The position numbers and the translations under genes are program-made. A DNA stretch of 52,372 nucleotides from DASPTT01 sp035623275. Lineage in GTDB: Bacteria > Actinomycetota > Acidimicrobiia > Acidimicrobiales > UBA8190. The notes beneath the pieces are model-generated. The model searched no databases and was not told the DNA's origin. It saw only the letters and a program-made list of their open reading frames with translations. Each line of letters starts with the position of its first letter. The first letter of the stretch is position 1. Location of the stretch: contig DASPTT010000092.1 of the NCBI GenBank assembly GCA_035623275.1, positions 1 through 52,372 of the forward strand, given 5' to 3'. This document shows positions 40,142 through 49,204 of this stretch, piece after piece.

Positions 40142-41836
40142 ATGCGGGAGCCCGAGCGCACTTTGGGGGCAGCCGTCTTCACCACGCTGCGGGGATACCA
40201 ACGGCCCTGGATCACCGGCGACCTCCTCGCCGGCCTGACGCTTCTCGTGATCGCGGTCCCCGAGCAGATCGCCACCTCGCGCCTGGCCGGGATGCCGCCC
40301 ATCACCGCGCTCTACGCCTTCGTCGCCGCTGCGGTCGCCTTCGCCGCGCTCGGCTCGAACCCACACCTGTCGGTCGGCGCAGACTCGACCATTGCGCCGC
40401 TCTTCGCGGTTGGCCTCGCCCGCTTCGCCCCGCTCGGATCCACCCACTACGTCCAGCTTGCGGGTCTCCTGGCCGTTGCCGTCGGCGTGATGGTCGCTCT
40501 GATCGGCCTGTTGCGGCTCGGATGGATCGCCGACTTCCTCTCGGCGCCCATCATCACCGGCTTCCTCTGCGGCGTGGCGGTGATCATCGTGGTGCGACAG
40601 CTGCCCGACTTCCTCGGCCTGCCGCCCATCGGCGGTTCGACCCTGCACCGGCTGTGGTACGTGTGCACGCACCTGGGCGACGCCAACGGCTGGACCACCC
40701 TCATCGGCGCGGTCGGCCTCGTCGTCATCTTCGTCTGCGAACGTTCCCGTCTGCGCCTGCCCGGTCCGCTCATCGCGGTGGTGGCATCGACGGTGCTCGT
40801 CGCCGCGTTCGACCTCACCGCGCGCGGTGTGGCCATCCTGGGCACGGTCGCCCATGCGCCGCCCCACGTGGGCCTGCCCGGGCTGTCGTGGCACGCGTTG
40901 CGCGACGTGCTGCCCGTCGCCGCGGTGGTCGCCCTGGTCGTGATCAGCCAGAGCGCGGCCACGACGGTGGCCTTCCCGGGCACCGACCACCACCACGGCG
41001 ACGTCGACCACGACTTCATCGGGGTCGGGTCGGGCAACGTCCTGGCCGGCCTCTTCGGCACGTTCGCCGTCAACGCCTCGCCTCCCCGGACCGCGGCCGT
41101 CGTGTCGGGCGGGGGGCGCACCCAGCTGGCGGGGCTCGTGGCCGCGGCGGCCGTCGTGCTGCTCGTGCCGACGGCCGGCCTCCTGAAGAACCTGCCGCTC
41201 ACCACCCTGGCCGCCATCCTCTTCTACATCGCGGGCGGCATCTTCCGCACCCGGGAGCTCACCTCCGTGGCCCGGTTCAGCCGCTTCGAATTCACCCTGG
41301 CGATCGTGACGCTGGCCACGGTGGCGCTGATCGGCGTCGAAGTGGGCATCATCGTGGCGGTGTCGCTCGCCGTCGTGGACCGGGCCTGGGTCACCGCCCG
41401 ACCGCGCTGGTACCTCCTCGGGCGCATCCCGAATTCGACGAGCTGGGAGCCGCTCGGCCACCACGAGCAGCCGGCGCAGGTGCCCGGGGTGGTGGTCGTC
41501 CTCTTCACGGCCCCTCTGTACTTCGCCAACGCCGACCACTTCCGGCGGGCCATCCGCCACGCGGTCCGCGACGCTCGGGCCCCGGTCACGCTCGTCGTCC
41601 TCGACGCGGCCGGCATAGGCGACATCGACTACACGGGAGCGCGGGCGCTCCGTGCGGTGCTCGACGGCCTCGACCGCGACGGCATCACGTTCGCCATCGC
41701 CCGCGCCGTGGGCAACGTCCCGACGAACCTGGCCCGCAGCGGCCTCCTCCAGCGGATCGGCCGCGACCACCTCTTCCACACCGTGGACGACGCGGTCCGC
41801 ACGCTCGGACCACAGGACCAGGAACGACCGTCATGA
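40142..41836 (+). CDS. SulP/SLC26 family anion transporter with STAS domain
   Basis: The 564-residue protein starts at the ATG at 40142. It has 10-12 membrane segments with the SulP signature WITGDLLAGLTLLVIAVPEQ and GMPPITALYAFVAAA near the N-terminus, ISQSAATTVAF, and a C-terminal STAS domain (about residues 440-555; VVVLFTAPLYFANADHF, LVVLDAAGIGDIDYTGA). Transport of sulfate, bicarbonate or another anion is expected; the ion cannot be told. It is 10 bases downstream of DUF503. Confidence 0.92.
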   Translation: MREPERTLGAAVFTTLRGYQRPWITGDLLAGLTLLVIAVPEQIATSRLAGMPPITALYAFVAAAVAFAALGSNPHLSVGADSTIAPLFAVGLARFAPLGSTHYVQLAGLLAVAVGVMVALIGLLRLGWIADFLSAPIITGFLCGVAVIIVVRQLPDFLGLPPIGGSTLHRLWYVCTHLGDANGWTTLIGAVGLVVIFVCERSRLRLPGPLIAVVASTVLVAAFDLTARGVAILGTVAHAPPHVGLPGLSWHALRDVLPVAAVVALVVISQSAATTVAFPGTDHHHGDVDHDFIGVGSGNVLAGLFGTFAVNASPPRTAAVVSGGGRTQLAGLVAAAAVVLLVPTAGLLKNLPLTTLAAILFYIAGGIFRTRELTSVARFSRFEFTLAIVTLATVALIGVEVGIIVAVSLAVVDRAWVTARPRWYLLGRIPNSTSWEPLGHHEQPAQVPGVVVVLFTAPLYFANADHFRRAIRHAVRDARAPVTLVVLDAAGIGDIDYTGARALRAVLDGLDRDGITFAIARAVGNVPTNLARSGLLQRIGRDHLFHTVDDAVRTLGPQDQERPS

Positions 41837-41861
41837 GGGTGGAGGCCCGGCGGCGCGAGGA

Positions 41862-44537
41862 CTAGGCGGGGCCGGACGCAGGGGCCGGCGGGCCGTCGGC
41901 GCGCCCCTGCAGTCCCGTCAGCCGCAATTCGTCGAAGGGGCCTGACTCGATCGACCCGCCGTCGACCCGCAGCTCGCGGCCGTCGGCCGACGCGCGCTCG
42001 GGCACGAGACCGTGCAGCACGACCCGCACGCGCGCCGGCGCAGGGTGGTCGCCGCGGCGGGTCCACCGGAGCACCGCCTCGCCGCCGGGCACGGCACCCT
42101 CGAGCCGGAGCTCGTCGCGACGCACCGGTCCCTCCCCATCGCCGGCGTCGTCGATGCACAGCCCCGATGCGTCGCCGCCGGCGTCCGGCCAGCAGTGGAA
42201 GGCCAGGAGCGCGGCGCGGTGGTCGGACTCGAGGCCCGTGGTGCGCGCCGACGCGTCGACCCGGTGGTCGTCCTCCACGGCACACGGGGAGGCGGGGTCC
42301 GACCATCCGTCGTCGAGAGGGACGATCGACCCTCGCCGCACGAGCACCGGGATGCGCCCGATGGGTGCGGACAGACGCACAGGCGTGGCGGCGGCCGGGT
42401 GGGCCGGCGGTCCAGCCCACAGCGAGGCCCAGGCACCGGGCGGGAGCGACAGGGCGCGCGCCCGTTGCCCCGCACGCACCACCGGCGCCACCAGCAGGGC
42501 GTCGCCGAGCAGGAAGCTGTCGTCGACCTCGGCCGCCGGCTCGTCGCCGGCGTCGCCGTCCCCGGGCCACCACAGCGGGCGCATGGGAGGCACCCCGGTG
42601 GCGGCCGCCTCGTGGGCGAGCGTGTAGAGGTAAGGGAGGAGCCGGTACCGGAAGCGGATCCACGCCGCCAGCGCGGCGGCCGTGGGCGGCGGGAAGTGCC
42701 ACGGCTCGCGCGGCGGGCTGCCGACCACTCCGTGGGTCCGGCAGAAGGGGACGAACACCGCGAACTGCAGCCAGCGGAGATAGAGCTCGTCGTCGGGCAC
42801 GATGCCGCTGAAGCCGCCGATGTCCGACCCCGAGAAGGGGACCCCGCTCAGGCCGAGCCCCAGGAGCGTCGACACCTGCTGCCGCAACCCGTCCCAGGTG
42901 CTCTGGACGTCTGCGGTCCAGTTCCAGGCATAGCGCTGCGTGCCGGCCCAGCCCGAGCGCGACACGATGAAGGGCCGACGGTCGGGATACGCGGCCCGGA
43001 GGCCCTCCCATCCGGCCCGGTTCATGAGCAGGCCGTAGACGTTGTGAGCCTCACAATGGTCGCCGCCGATGCCGTCGAGGTTGTGGCGCGTGGACATGGG
43101 CAGGGTCGGGTCGCCCATGAAGGCGATGGTCGCCGGCTCGTTCATGTCGTGCCAGATGCCGGCGATCCCACGGTCGGTGAGCCACGCGTAGCGCGCCGCC
43201 CACCATGCCCTGGTGTCGGGATCGGTGAAATCGGGGAAGGCGGCGCGACCCGGCCAGACGACGCCCACGGCTTCGCCGCCGTGCTCGTCCATGCAGAAGC
43301 GAAAGTCACGACGGCCCTCGGCATAGAGCTCGAAGCGGTCGTCGATCTTGACCCCGGGGTCCACGATGGTGACGACCCGCACTCCGTGGCGACCGGCATG
43401 CTCGCTCAACGCGCCGATATCCCCGAACCGAGTGGGATCCACCGTGAAGACCCGGAAGCCGTCCATGTGGTCGATGTCGAGGTGGACGACGCTCAACGGC
43501 ACACCCATGGCCGCGAAGCCCTCCACCACGTCGCGGATCTCCTTGTCGTCGCGATAGCCCCACCGACTCTGGTGGTACCCGAGGGCCCAGCGCGGGGGGA
43601 GCGCGGGTCGCCCCGTCAACGCGCTGTAGCGGTCGAGCACGCTCGGGACGTCGCCGACGACGAGATAGGAGCGCAGGGCCCCGCCGGCGAACGACACCGC
43701 GGCCACATCGGTCCCGTCGACAGCGCTGTCGGCAGCGCTGTCGGCAGCGCGACCACGGAGGTCGACCCGCCCCTTCGTCGGGTTCTCGAAGAACGTCAGG
43801 ACGGTTCCCTCGGCGTGCCGTCCCACCAGCACGGGGACCGACATGTACAACGGGTCGCGTCCCGGGCCCCACGCCCCACCAGGGTCGCGGTTCCACAGCC
43901 GGTAGACGCCGCCGCGAAGGTCGAGGGGCGCGGCGCGCACCCCGAGGCCGTGGAACCGCTCGCCCGCACGCATGGTGAAGGGCGCCGTCCAACCGGGGTC
44001 GAGGTGCTCGGGGGGTGCGTCGCGGCGCAGCACCGTGCCGTCGGCACGCTCGGCACTGAGCGCCCCGTCGGGAGCGACCCGGACGACGAGCGAGGGCCCG
44101 GCGACGACCCACCCTCCCGCCGTCCCCACGTCTCGGCGGACCGTCACAGCGGGCGGCGCGAAGCCGGGATCGCCCGCCAGCGCGTAGTGCGGGAGCATCC
44201 TCCCGGGCTGCCAGGTGCGCCGGACGACGTCCTCTGCCAGGAACACGAGCTCGAGCTCCGCGTGCTCGAAGAACAGCCGTGCCCCGGTGTCGAGCACCTC
44301 GACGTCGCGAAGCGGACCCGGCGCGATCCCGGGTCGTGCGCCGGCGGGACCACCCTGCCGGCGACGGGCCAGGGCGGCGCGCAGCGACGCTGCCGCGGCG
44401 TGACCGATCGTCCTCGCCCCGAGCTTGCCCACGACGGCAGCGCCCGTGCGGGCGAGCGCGACGCGCTGGGCGAACGTGGGCGGCGCCTGGGGCACCGCCC
44501 GAGGATAGGTTCCCGCTGGCAGAGGCTCCGGCGCCAT
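41862..44537 (-). CDS. glycoside hydrolase family 31 (alpha-glucosidase-like)
   Basis: The 891-residue protein starts at the ATG at 44537. The GH31 catalytic barrel is clear: PPRWALGYHQSRWGY, the nucleophile aspartate in GIWHDMNEP (about 464), WNWTADVQSTWDGL with the likely acid/base aspartate (about 543), and SDIGGFSG. The N-terminal beta domain and C-terminal beta domains are present. No signal peptide is apparent, so it is probably intracellular, acting on alpha-linked oligosaccharides or xylosides. A run of AADS units near residue 265 comes from a 12-bp repeat near 43720. It diverges from the gene at 44603 with a TetR-type palindrome just upstream of its ATG. Confidence 0.93.
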   Translation of the reverse strand: MAPEPLPAGTYPRAVPQAPPTFAQRVALARTGAAVVGKLGARTIGHAAAASLRAALARRRQGGPAGARPGIAPGPLRDVEVLDTGARLFFEHAELELVFLAEDVVRRTWQPGRMLPHYALAGDPGFAPPAVTVRRDVGTAGGWVVAGPSLVVRVAPDGALSAERADGTVLRRDAPPEHLDPGWTAPFTMRAGERFHGLGVRAAPLDLRGGVYRLWNRDPGGAWGPGRDPLYMSVPVLVGRHAEGTVLTFFENPTKGRVDLRGRAADSAADSAVDGTDVAAVSFAGGALRSYLVVGDVPSVLDRYSALTGRPALPPRWALGYHQSRWGYRDDKEIRDVVEGFAAMGVPLSVVHLDIDHMDGFRVFTVDPTRFGDIGALSEHAGRHGVRVVTIVDPGVKIDDRFELYAEGRRDFRFCMDEHGGEAVGVVWPGRAAFPDFTDPDTRAWWAARYAWLTDRGIAGIWHDMNEPATIAFMGDPTLPMSTRHNLDGIGGDHCEAHNVYGLLMNRAGWEGLRAAYPDRRPFIVSRSGWAGTQRYAWNWTADVQSTWDGLRQQVSTLLGLGLSGVPFSGSDIGGFSGIVPDDELYLRWLQFAVFVPFCRTHGVVGSPPREPWHFPPPTAAALAAWIRFRYRLLPYLYTLAHEAAATGVPPMRPLWWPGDGDAGDEPAAEVDDSFLLGDALLVAPVVRAGQRARALSLPPGAWASLWAGPPAHPAAATPVRLSAPIGRIPVLVRRGSIVPLDDGWSDPASPCAVEDDHRVDASARTTGLESDHRAALLAFHCWPDAGGDASGLCIDDAGDGEGPVRRDELRLEGAVPGGEAVLRWTRRGDHPAPARVRVVLHGLVPERASADGRELRVDGGSIESGPFDELRLTGLQGRADGPPAPASGPA

Positions 44538-44542
44538 CCGTA

Positions 44543-44558
44543 GACTGACCGATCAGTC
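44543..44558. promoter_or_regulatory. TetR-type palindrome (site B)
   Basis: GACTGACCGATCAGTC has 6-bp inverted arms GACTGA and TCAGTC. It lies between the divergent GH31 and nitronate-monooxygenase-like genes, 5 bases from the GH31 start codon. It shares ACTGA-N4-TCAGT with site C. Confidence 0.65.
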
Positions 44559-44602
44559 AACGACCCGGACGGCACCGCCGGCCGGACGGAGGTACCGGCG
44601 CC

Positions 44603-45580
44603 ATGCAGACCCGACTCACCGAGATCCTCGGCATCGAGCACCCGGTGATGCTGGCGGGGATGGGCGGCGTCTCCTACCACGAGCTGGTGGCGGCGGTGTC
44701 GGAGGCCGGGGGCTTCGGATGCCTGGGCGCATCGACGATGTCGACGCCGCAGATGATCGACGAGATCGCCAAGACCCGGGCCCACACCGACAGGCCCTTC
44801 GGCGTGGACCTGCTGACGGCGATGCCGGGCAGCATGGCCGAGCAGGTGGAGGCGATCATCGCGGGCGGCGCCAGCGTCTTCGTCGCCGGGCTCGGCGTAC
44901 CGGTCGAAGTCGTCGAGCAGTGCCATCGCGCCGGCCTGCTGGTGGTCAACATGTGCGGCAAGGTCGACCACGCTCGCCGGGCCGTCGACGCAGGCTGCGA
45001 CATCGTCGTCGCGCAGGGAACCGAGGCCGGTGGGCACACCGGCCAGGTCGCCACGATGCCCCTCGTCCCCCAGATCGTCGACGCGGTCGGCGATCGCGTC
45101 CCAGTGGTGGCAGCAGGGGGCATCTTCGACGGCCGGGGCCTGGCCGCCGCGCTTGCGCTCGGCGCCGACGGCGTGTGGGTAGGGACCAGGTTCATCGCCA
45201 CGCCGGAGGCGCGATCGGTGACCGGCTACAAGGACGCCCTGCTGCGCAGTGCCGAGGACGGCACCGTGATCAGCCGCGCCTACTCGGGCAAGACCATGCG
45301 CGTCGTGCGCAACGAGTACACCGCGTACTTCGAGGCCCATACGGACGAGCTCGCGCCCTTCCCCGGTCAGCTCGGGCGCTCGATCGCCGACAAGGCCTTC
45401 CACCTCGGCGGCGACCAGGACACCCTGGAGGTCGACCCCGAGCGCGAGTGCTACCCGGCCGGCCAGGGGGTGGGTGCGATCGCCGCGCTCGTCCCGGCGG
45501 GCGAGCTCGTGCGCCGGTTCGTCGCCGAGGCCGAGCAGGCGCTCACAGTCGCGAGCGCGCGGCTAACGTCGATTCCATAG
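44603..45580 (+). CDS. nitronate monooxygenase-like / NAD(P)H-dependent flavin oxidoreductase
   Basis: The 325-residue protein starts at the ATG at 44603 with GGAGG upstream. It is a FMN TIM-barrel enzyme of the 2-nitropropane dioxygenase family. The N-terminus has IEHPVMLAGMGGVSYHELVAAVSEAGG. The catalytic box is QGTEAGGHTG (His145), and VPVVAAGGIFDGRGLAAALALGADGVWVG binds the FMN phosphate. Members oxidise nitronates or act as enoyl reductases or quinone reductases. The TetR-type palindrome upstream connects it to the acyl-CoA regulon, so a role in acyl-CoA metabolism is possible. Confidence 0.9.
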   Translation: MQTRLTEILGIEHPVMLAGMGGVSYHELVAAVSEAGGFGCLGASTMSTPQMIDEIAKTRAHTDRPFGVDLLTAMPGSMAEQVEAIIAGGASVFVAGLGVPVEVVEQCHRAGLLVVNMCGKVDHARRAVDAGCDIVVAQGTEAGGHTGQVATMPLVPQIVDAVGDRVPVVAAGGIFDGRGLAAALALGADGVWVGTRFIATPEARSVTGYKDALLRSAEDGTVISRAYSGKTMRVVRNEYTAYFEAHTDELAPFPGQLGRSIADKAFHLGGDQDTLEVDPERECYPAGQGVGAIAALVPAGELVRRFVAEAEQALTVASARLTSIP

Positions 45581-45741
45581 CGGTCAGACCCACGACTCCC
45601 GTGCCGCGGGCAGCGGCGACCACTCCCGGTGGCAACTCGCGCGGGCGGTTCCGGCGGGCCGACCGTCGCGACCCGGGCACCGGAGACGACGAGCCGTCCA
45701 AGCCGCCGGGCGGGGGGCGCGTCCCGCGCGAACCGGTCCGG

Positions 45742-46686
45742 ATGGTGCCGAGCCGAATCCACCTCGACGAGCGGCGACTTCGGTTCGCGGTCTCGGACAA
45801 CGTCGACGCCCACGGCGCGGAAGGTCCGGGCAGTGAGCCCATCTGGGCCGTCAACATCCACGGCTACTTCGCCGGTGGCGGCATGTACTGGCGCGAGAGC
45901 GCCAACCTCGCCCACCGCTTGGGGTGGCGGGTGGTCAACCCCAGCCTGCCCGGTTTCGCCGGCAGCGACCCTTTGCCGTGGGAGCACGTCAACATCCGCG
46001 AGATCACCGAGCAGGTGGTTCGGCTCCTCGACCATCTCGGTGTGGAACGGGCTCTGCTGCTCGGCCACTCGATGGGCGGAGCCGTGGCGGTGCAGTTCGC
46101 CGACGCGCATCCGGACCGCACGCTCGGCATCGTCTATCGCGACGGCGCCGCCACCCCGGGGTGGAAGGACCGCCACGGGGTCCTCGTCGCGCTCCTCGCC
46201 CCGTTCCTCCCAGACATCGCCGGGGTGATGGACCTGCTCGTGGCGGCCATCCTCGACACACCGGACCTGCTCATCGGCCGGCGGCTCTCGTCCACCTTGC
46301 GGGGGCTCTGGCCCGACGCCCGGCGCAACATCAGGGCCATGGGCAGGACCCTGCCCGTGGGGACGATGCTGATGGCGATCGACATGCGCGACGAGGTCCG
46401 CCGACTCGCCGAGCGCAATGTCCCGCTCCTGCCGGTGTGGGGCTGCTTCGACCGCATCGTCAACCTGGCCACGGCCAACGAGTTCAGTGACCTGTCACGC
46501 CAACGCGTCCTCTGGGTGCCCGGTGGTCACTCGTGGATGCTGCCGCGGCCCCAGGGGCAAGCAGACGTCCTGCTCCACTTGGAGCGGGGCCGGGACTTCA
46601 TGGGCGAGGTCGAGGCGCGGCGCAGAGCCCTTCTCGGTCTGGACCGATCCGCGATCGGGCGCCTGGCCATGCGCATCGTGCGCTGA
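45742..46686 (+). CDS. alpha/beta-fold hydrolase
   Basis: From the ATG at 45742 the protein has 314 residues. It shows the oxyanion-side NIHGYFAGGGMYW, NPSLPGFAGSDP, the nucleophile elbow LLGHSMGGA (Ser110), an acidic position in WGCFDRIVN and His in VPGGHSWML. It is an esterase or lipase-like enzyme of unknown substrate. The frame extends upstream with poor composition, so the ATG is preferred. Its stop lies in the first unit of a 23-bp tandem repeat. Confidence 0.87.
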   Translation: MVPSRIHLDERRLRFAVSDNVDAHGAEGPGSEPIWAVNIHGYFAGGGMYWRESANLAHRLGWRVVNPSLPGFAGSDPLPWEHVNIREITEQVVRLLDHLGVERALLLGHSMGGAVAVQFADAHPDRTLGIVYRDGAATPGWKDRHGVLVALLAPFLPDIAGVMDLLVAAILDTPDLLIGRRLSSTLRGLWPDARRNIRAMGRTLPVGTMLMAIDMRDEVRRLAERNVPLLPVWGCFDRIVNLATANEFSDLSRQRVLWVPGGHSWMLPRPQGQADVLLHLERGRDFMGEVEARRRALLGLDRSAIGRLAMRIVR

Positions 46687-46745
46687 GCGCCATGCGCATC
46701 GTGCGCTGAGCGCCATGTGATCGTGCGCTGAGCGCCATGCGCATC
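46666..46745. repeat. tandem ~23-bp repeat between convergent genes with hairpin core
   Basis: Two identical 23-base units (46666-46688, 46689-46711), a 22-base unit with changes (46712-46733) and a 12-base partial unit cover the end of the hydrolase gene and the gap to the convergent thioesterase. The intact units contain the inverted repeat GCGCA-TCG-TGCGC, which could terminate transcription both ways. Confidence 0.9.
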
Positions 46746-47196
46746 AGACGATCCGGTACGTGAGCATCCCGTGCGCCACCACCGCGCCCTGGGCGTCGGT
46801 GGCCGACATCTCCACGAACGTGAGCTCCCTGCCGCGGCGCACCGCGCGTGCGTGGCACACCAGGTCGCTGCGCTTGCACGCGCCGACGTACTGCAGCGAC
46901 ATGGACACGGTCGACGCCCGCGCACCCCTGGCGAAATCGTGGTTGGACCATGCCGCGGCTGCGCCGGCGGTGTCCATGACCGAGGCGATGACGCCGCCGT
47001 GGTAATAGGTGCCGTCGTTGGTCAGCTCGGGACGGAACGGCAGGCGCAGTGTGACCTCGTCCGGCTCGTAGCGCTCGAAGACGAGGTCGAGGCTCGACAG
47101 AAAGGGCGTCGCCAGCATCGACGCCGGGACCGCCGCCCGGAACTTGGCCTGGTCGTCATCGGAGATCGCGGGGGCGGCGTCGTCGGTGGGCGGCAT
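46744..47196 (-). CDS. PaaI-family hotdog thioesterase
   Basis: The 150-residue protein starts at the ATG at 47196. It has the PaaI-type hotdog pattern with YYHGGVIASVMDTAGAAAAWS (His-Gly-Gly and the helix aspartate), VSMSLQYVGACKRSDL and a C-terminal VVAHGMLTYRIV. It would hydrolyse acyl-CoA or aryl-CoA esters. It diverges from the acyl-CoA dehydrogenase at 47265 across a TetR-type palindrome. Confidence 0.9.
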   Translation of the reverse strand: MPPTDDAAPAISDDDQAKFRAAVPASMLATPFLSSLDLVFERYEPDEVTLRLPFRPELTNDGTYYHGGVIASVMDTAGAAAAWSNHDFARGARASTVSMSLQYVGACKRSDLVCHARAVRRGRELTFVEMSATDAQGAVVAHGMLTYRIV

Positions 47197-47235
47197 GGCA
47201 ACGCCTCTCCTACACTGGTCGGGACCTGCTTGCTG

Positions 47236-47249
47236 ACTGACGGATCAGT
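47236..47249. promoter_or_regulatory. TetR-type palindrome (site C)
   Basis: ACTGACGGATCAGT (arms ACTGA/TCAGT, spacer CGGA) sits in the 68-base gap between the divergent thioesterase and acyl-CoA dehydrogenase genes, 15 bases before the latter's ATG. It differs from the core of site B in two spacer bases. Confidence 0.68.
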
Positions 47250-47264
47250 TTAAGGGAGACGGCG

Positions 47265-48518
47265 ATGCGTTGGGAGATCGAGGACACGCCCGAGCAGCTG
47301 GCCTTCCGGGAGGAGTTCCGCGACTGGCTGCGCGCCGCCCTTCCGGCCGGGTGGATGGAGGGGGTCGACGCCGGCGACGACGGCACCGTCGAGCGGATCA
47401 AGGGCGAGAGCGGGTTCAACCCCTTCACCTGGATGGCCACCATCGGCAGGAGCCCCTACGCGGCCCCCCTGTGGCCCAAGGAATACGGCGGGCTCTCCGG
47501 TGAGCCGTGGATGCAGCAGGTCATCCGCTCGGAGCTCGTCACGTACCGGCTGCCGACGGTGGCGGTGAACCTGCTCGGGGTAGGGCTGGCGGGCCCCACG
47601 ATCATCGAGCACGGCACGGAGGCCCAGAAGGAGCGGTACCTGCGCAGGATCCTGAGCGGCGAGGAGATCTGGTGCCAGCTCTTCAGCGAGCCAGGCTCGG
47701 GGTCCGACCTGGCGTCCCTCGGCACCCGCGCCGTGCGCGACGGGGACGAATGGGTGGTCAACGGGCAGAAGGTGTGGACGACGCTCGCCCAGATGGCCCA
47801 GTACGGGATGCTCCTCGCCCGCACCGGCGTCGACGTCCCCAAGCACGAGGGGTTGACCTACTTGATCCTCGACATGCACAGCCCGGGCGTCGAGGTCCGC
47901 CCCCTCAAGCAGATGACCGGCTCCTCGGAATTCAACGAGGTCTTCTTCACCGACGTGCGCGTGCCCGACGAGAACCGGGTCGGCGCCATGGGCGACGGAT
48001 GGCGCTGCGCGCGCACGACGCTGATGAACGAGCGGACGACCTTGGCCGGCATCTCCCTCGACCCGGTCTCGTTCCTCGGCGGGACGCGCCGCGACCCGTG
48101 GCGCAGCTTCCTCGATGGCGTGCCAGACCGCACCGACCGGCGCACGCGACAGCGGCTCGCCCAGCTGTACATCGAGGCGGAGGTGAAGGAGATCACCGCC
48201 TTCCGCGCCAACTCCGCCCGCCGCCGCGGTGAGCAGCCGGGGCCCGAAGGCGGCGTGAACAAGGTGTTCAACGCCGAGTACAACCAGCGTCGCTCCACCG
48301 TCGCCATGGACGTGAACGGGATGGGGGCGGTGGCGTGGCTCCCCGGGGACCAGCGGGCGGAAGCACGGTCCACGACCTTTCTGCGAGCCCGGGCCAACAC
48401 CATCGAGGGTGGCACATCGGAGGTGCTGCGCAACCAGATGGCCGAGCGGATCCTCGGCTTGCCACGCGACCCCGACGCCGACAAGGGTCTGGCGTGGTCC
48501 GAGATCAAGCGGAACTGA
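47265..48518 (+). CDS. acyl-CoA dehydrogenase
   Basis: This 417-residue enzyme starts at the ATG at 47265, with AAGGGAG upstream. Typical segments are EDTPEQLAFREEFRDWLRA, LWPKEYGGLSG, EEIWCQLFSEPGSGSD, VNGQKVWTTLAQMAQY and the C-terminal NTIEGGTSEVLRNQMAERILG. It is a paralogue of the dehydrogenase at 32373. It is probably controlled through the palindrome upstream, and the thioesterase gene overlaps its end. Confidence 0.94.
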   Translation: MRWEIEDTPEQLAFREEFRDWLRAALPAGWMEGVDAGDDGTVERIKGESGFNPFTWMATIGRSPYAAPLWPKEYGGLSGEPWMQQVIRSELVTYRLPTVAVNLLGVGLAGPTIIEHGTEAQKERYLRRILSGEEIWCQLFSEPGSGSDLASLGTRAVRDGDEWVVNGQKVWTTLAQMAQYGMLLARTGVDVPKHEGLTYLILDMHSPGVEVRPLKQMTGSSEFNEVFFTDVRVPDENRVGAMGDGWRCARTTLMNERTTLAGISLDPVSFLGGTRRDPWRSFLDGVPDRTDRRTRQRLAQLYIEAEVKEITAFRANSARRRGEQPGPEGGVNKVFNAEYNQRRSTVAMDVNGMGAVAWLPGDQRAEARSTTFLRARANTIEGGTSEVLRNQMAERILGLPRDPDADKGLAWSEIKRN

Positions 48519-49162
48519 GCCCGCCGAGCCCGCCGAGCCCGCCGAGCCCCGCACGGCTGGCGGCGGCCGACCGGCTGCGCTCGCTGGGGCACGCCATCGT
48601 CGCCCACGACGTGGACGACGGCGTCCTGGCCAGGATCGAGGCGAACGCGCTGGCGGCGCTCGACGAGGTCACGGCCTCGCCGCCGCGCACCCGGAACCCC
48701 CTCGCCATGAAACGCAGCCTCTTCATCGACGCGCCGCCGCAGGGCGGGAACCGGACGCACTTCCCCGACTGCATCGTCACCGGCCCGGCCAACCCGATGG
48801 GGATCGCCGCCGACATCGTGCGCGACGGGGACGAGGCCCTGCTCCTGACCGTGCTCGGCGAGGCGTTCGAAGGCGCGCCGGGACGCGCACACGGCGGCGT
48901 CGTCGCGGCGCTCTTCGACGAAGTCCTCGGCTTCGTCCTCTCCATCGTCCGGACGCCCGCGTACACGGGCCGCCTGACCGTTTCGTACCTGGCGCCCACG
49001 CCGCTCGGGGTGGAGCTCGAGTTCCGGGCCCGCCTCGCGTCACGCGACGGCCGCAAGCTGCACATGGAAGGTGAGGCTCGGCGCGACGGCGAGGTGATTG
49101 CCCGCGCCGAGGGGCTGTTCATCGCCGTCGACCCCGAGCACTTCACCTCCGGCGGCGTCTAG
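48494..49162 (+). CDS. hotdog-fold thioesterase (PaaI-like)
   Basis: The frame overlaps the end of the acyl-CoA dehydrogenase gene. The GTG at 48494 gives 222 residues, and a CTG on the stop (CTGA, 48515) is another possible start. After a Ser-Pro-Pro repeat comes a roughly 200-residue protein with FPDCIVTGPANPMGIA, a hotdog helix PGRAHGGVVAALFDEVLGF and YLAPTPLGVELEF. Acyl-CoA thioesterase activity is expected. It is presumably co-transcribed with the dehydrogenase. Confidence 0.82.
   Translation: MVRDQAELSPPSPPSPPSPARLAAADRLRSLGHAIVAHDVDDGVLARIEANALAALDEVTASPPRTRNPLAMKRSLFIDAPPQGGNRTHFPDCIVTGPANPMGIAADIVRDGDEALLLTVLGEAFEGAPGRAHGGVVAALFDEVLGFVLSIVRTPAYTGRLTVSYLAPTPLGVELEFRARLASRDGRKLHMEGEARRDGEVIARAEGLFIAVDPEHFTSGGV
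48519..48545 (+). repeat. three 9-bp units at gene junction
   Basis: GCCCGCCGA occurs three times in tandem directly after the acyl-CoA dehydrogenase stop and encodes Ser-Pro-Pro units in the thioesterase frame. Confidence 0.85.
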
Positions 49163-49204
49163 GTCGGTCCCCGACGGGCAGGCGGGACGCTGCCCGGCCC
49201 CTCC

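Noticed and set aside
40085..41779. A 564-residue minus-strand open frame opposite the SulP gene
   Set aside because: It is Arg/Asp/Gly/Glu-rich and lacks membrane or domain patterns, while the plus strand encodes a clear SulP transporter.
44543..44558. Site B as a KstR/KstR2 steroid-regulon operator
   Set aside because: The arms (GACTGA/TCAGTC) do not match the AAC-GTT or CAAG-CTTG cores known for KstR and KstR2.
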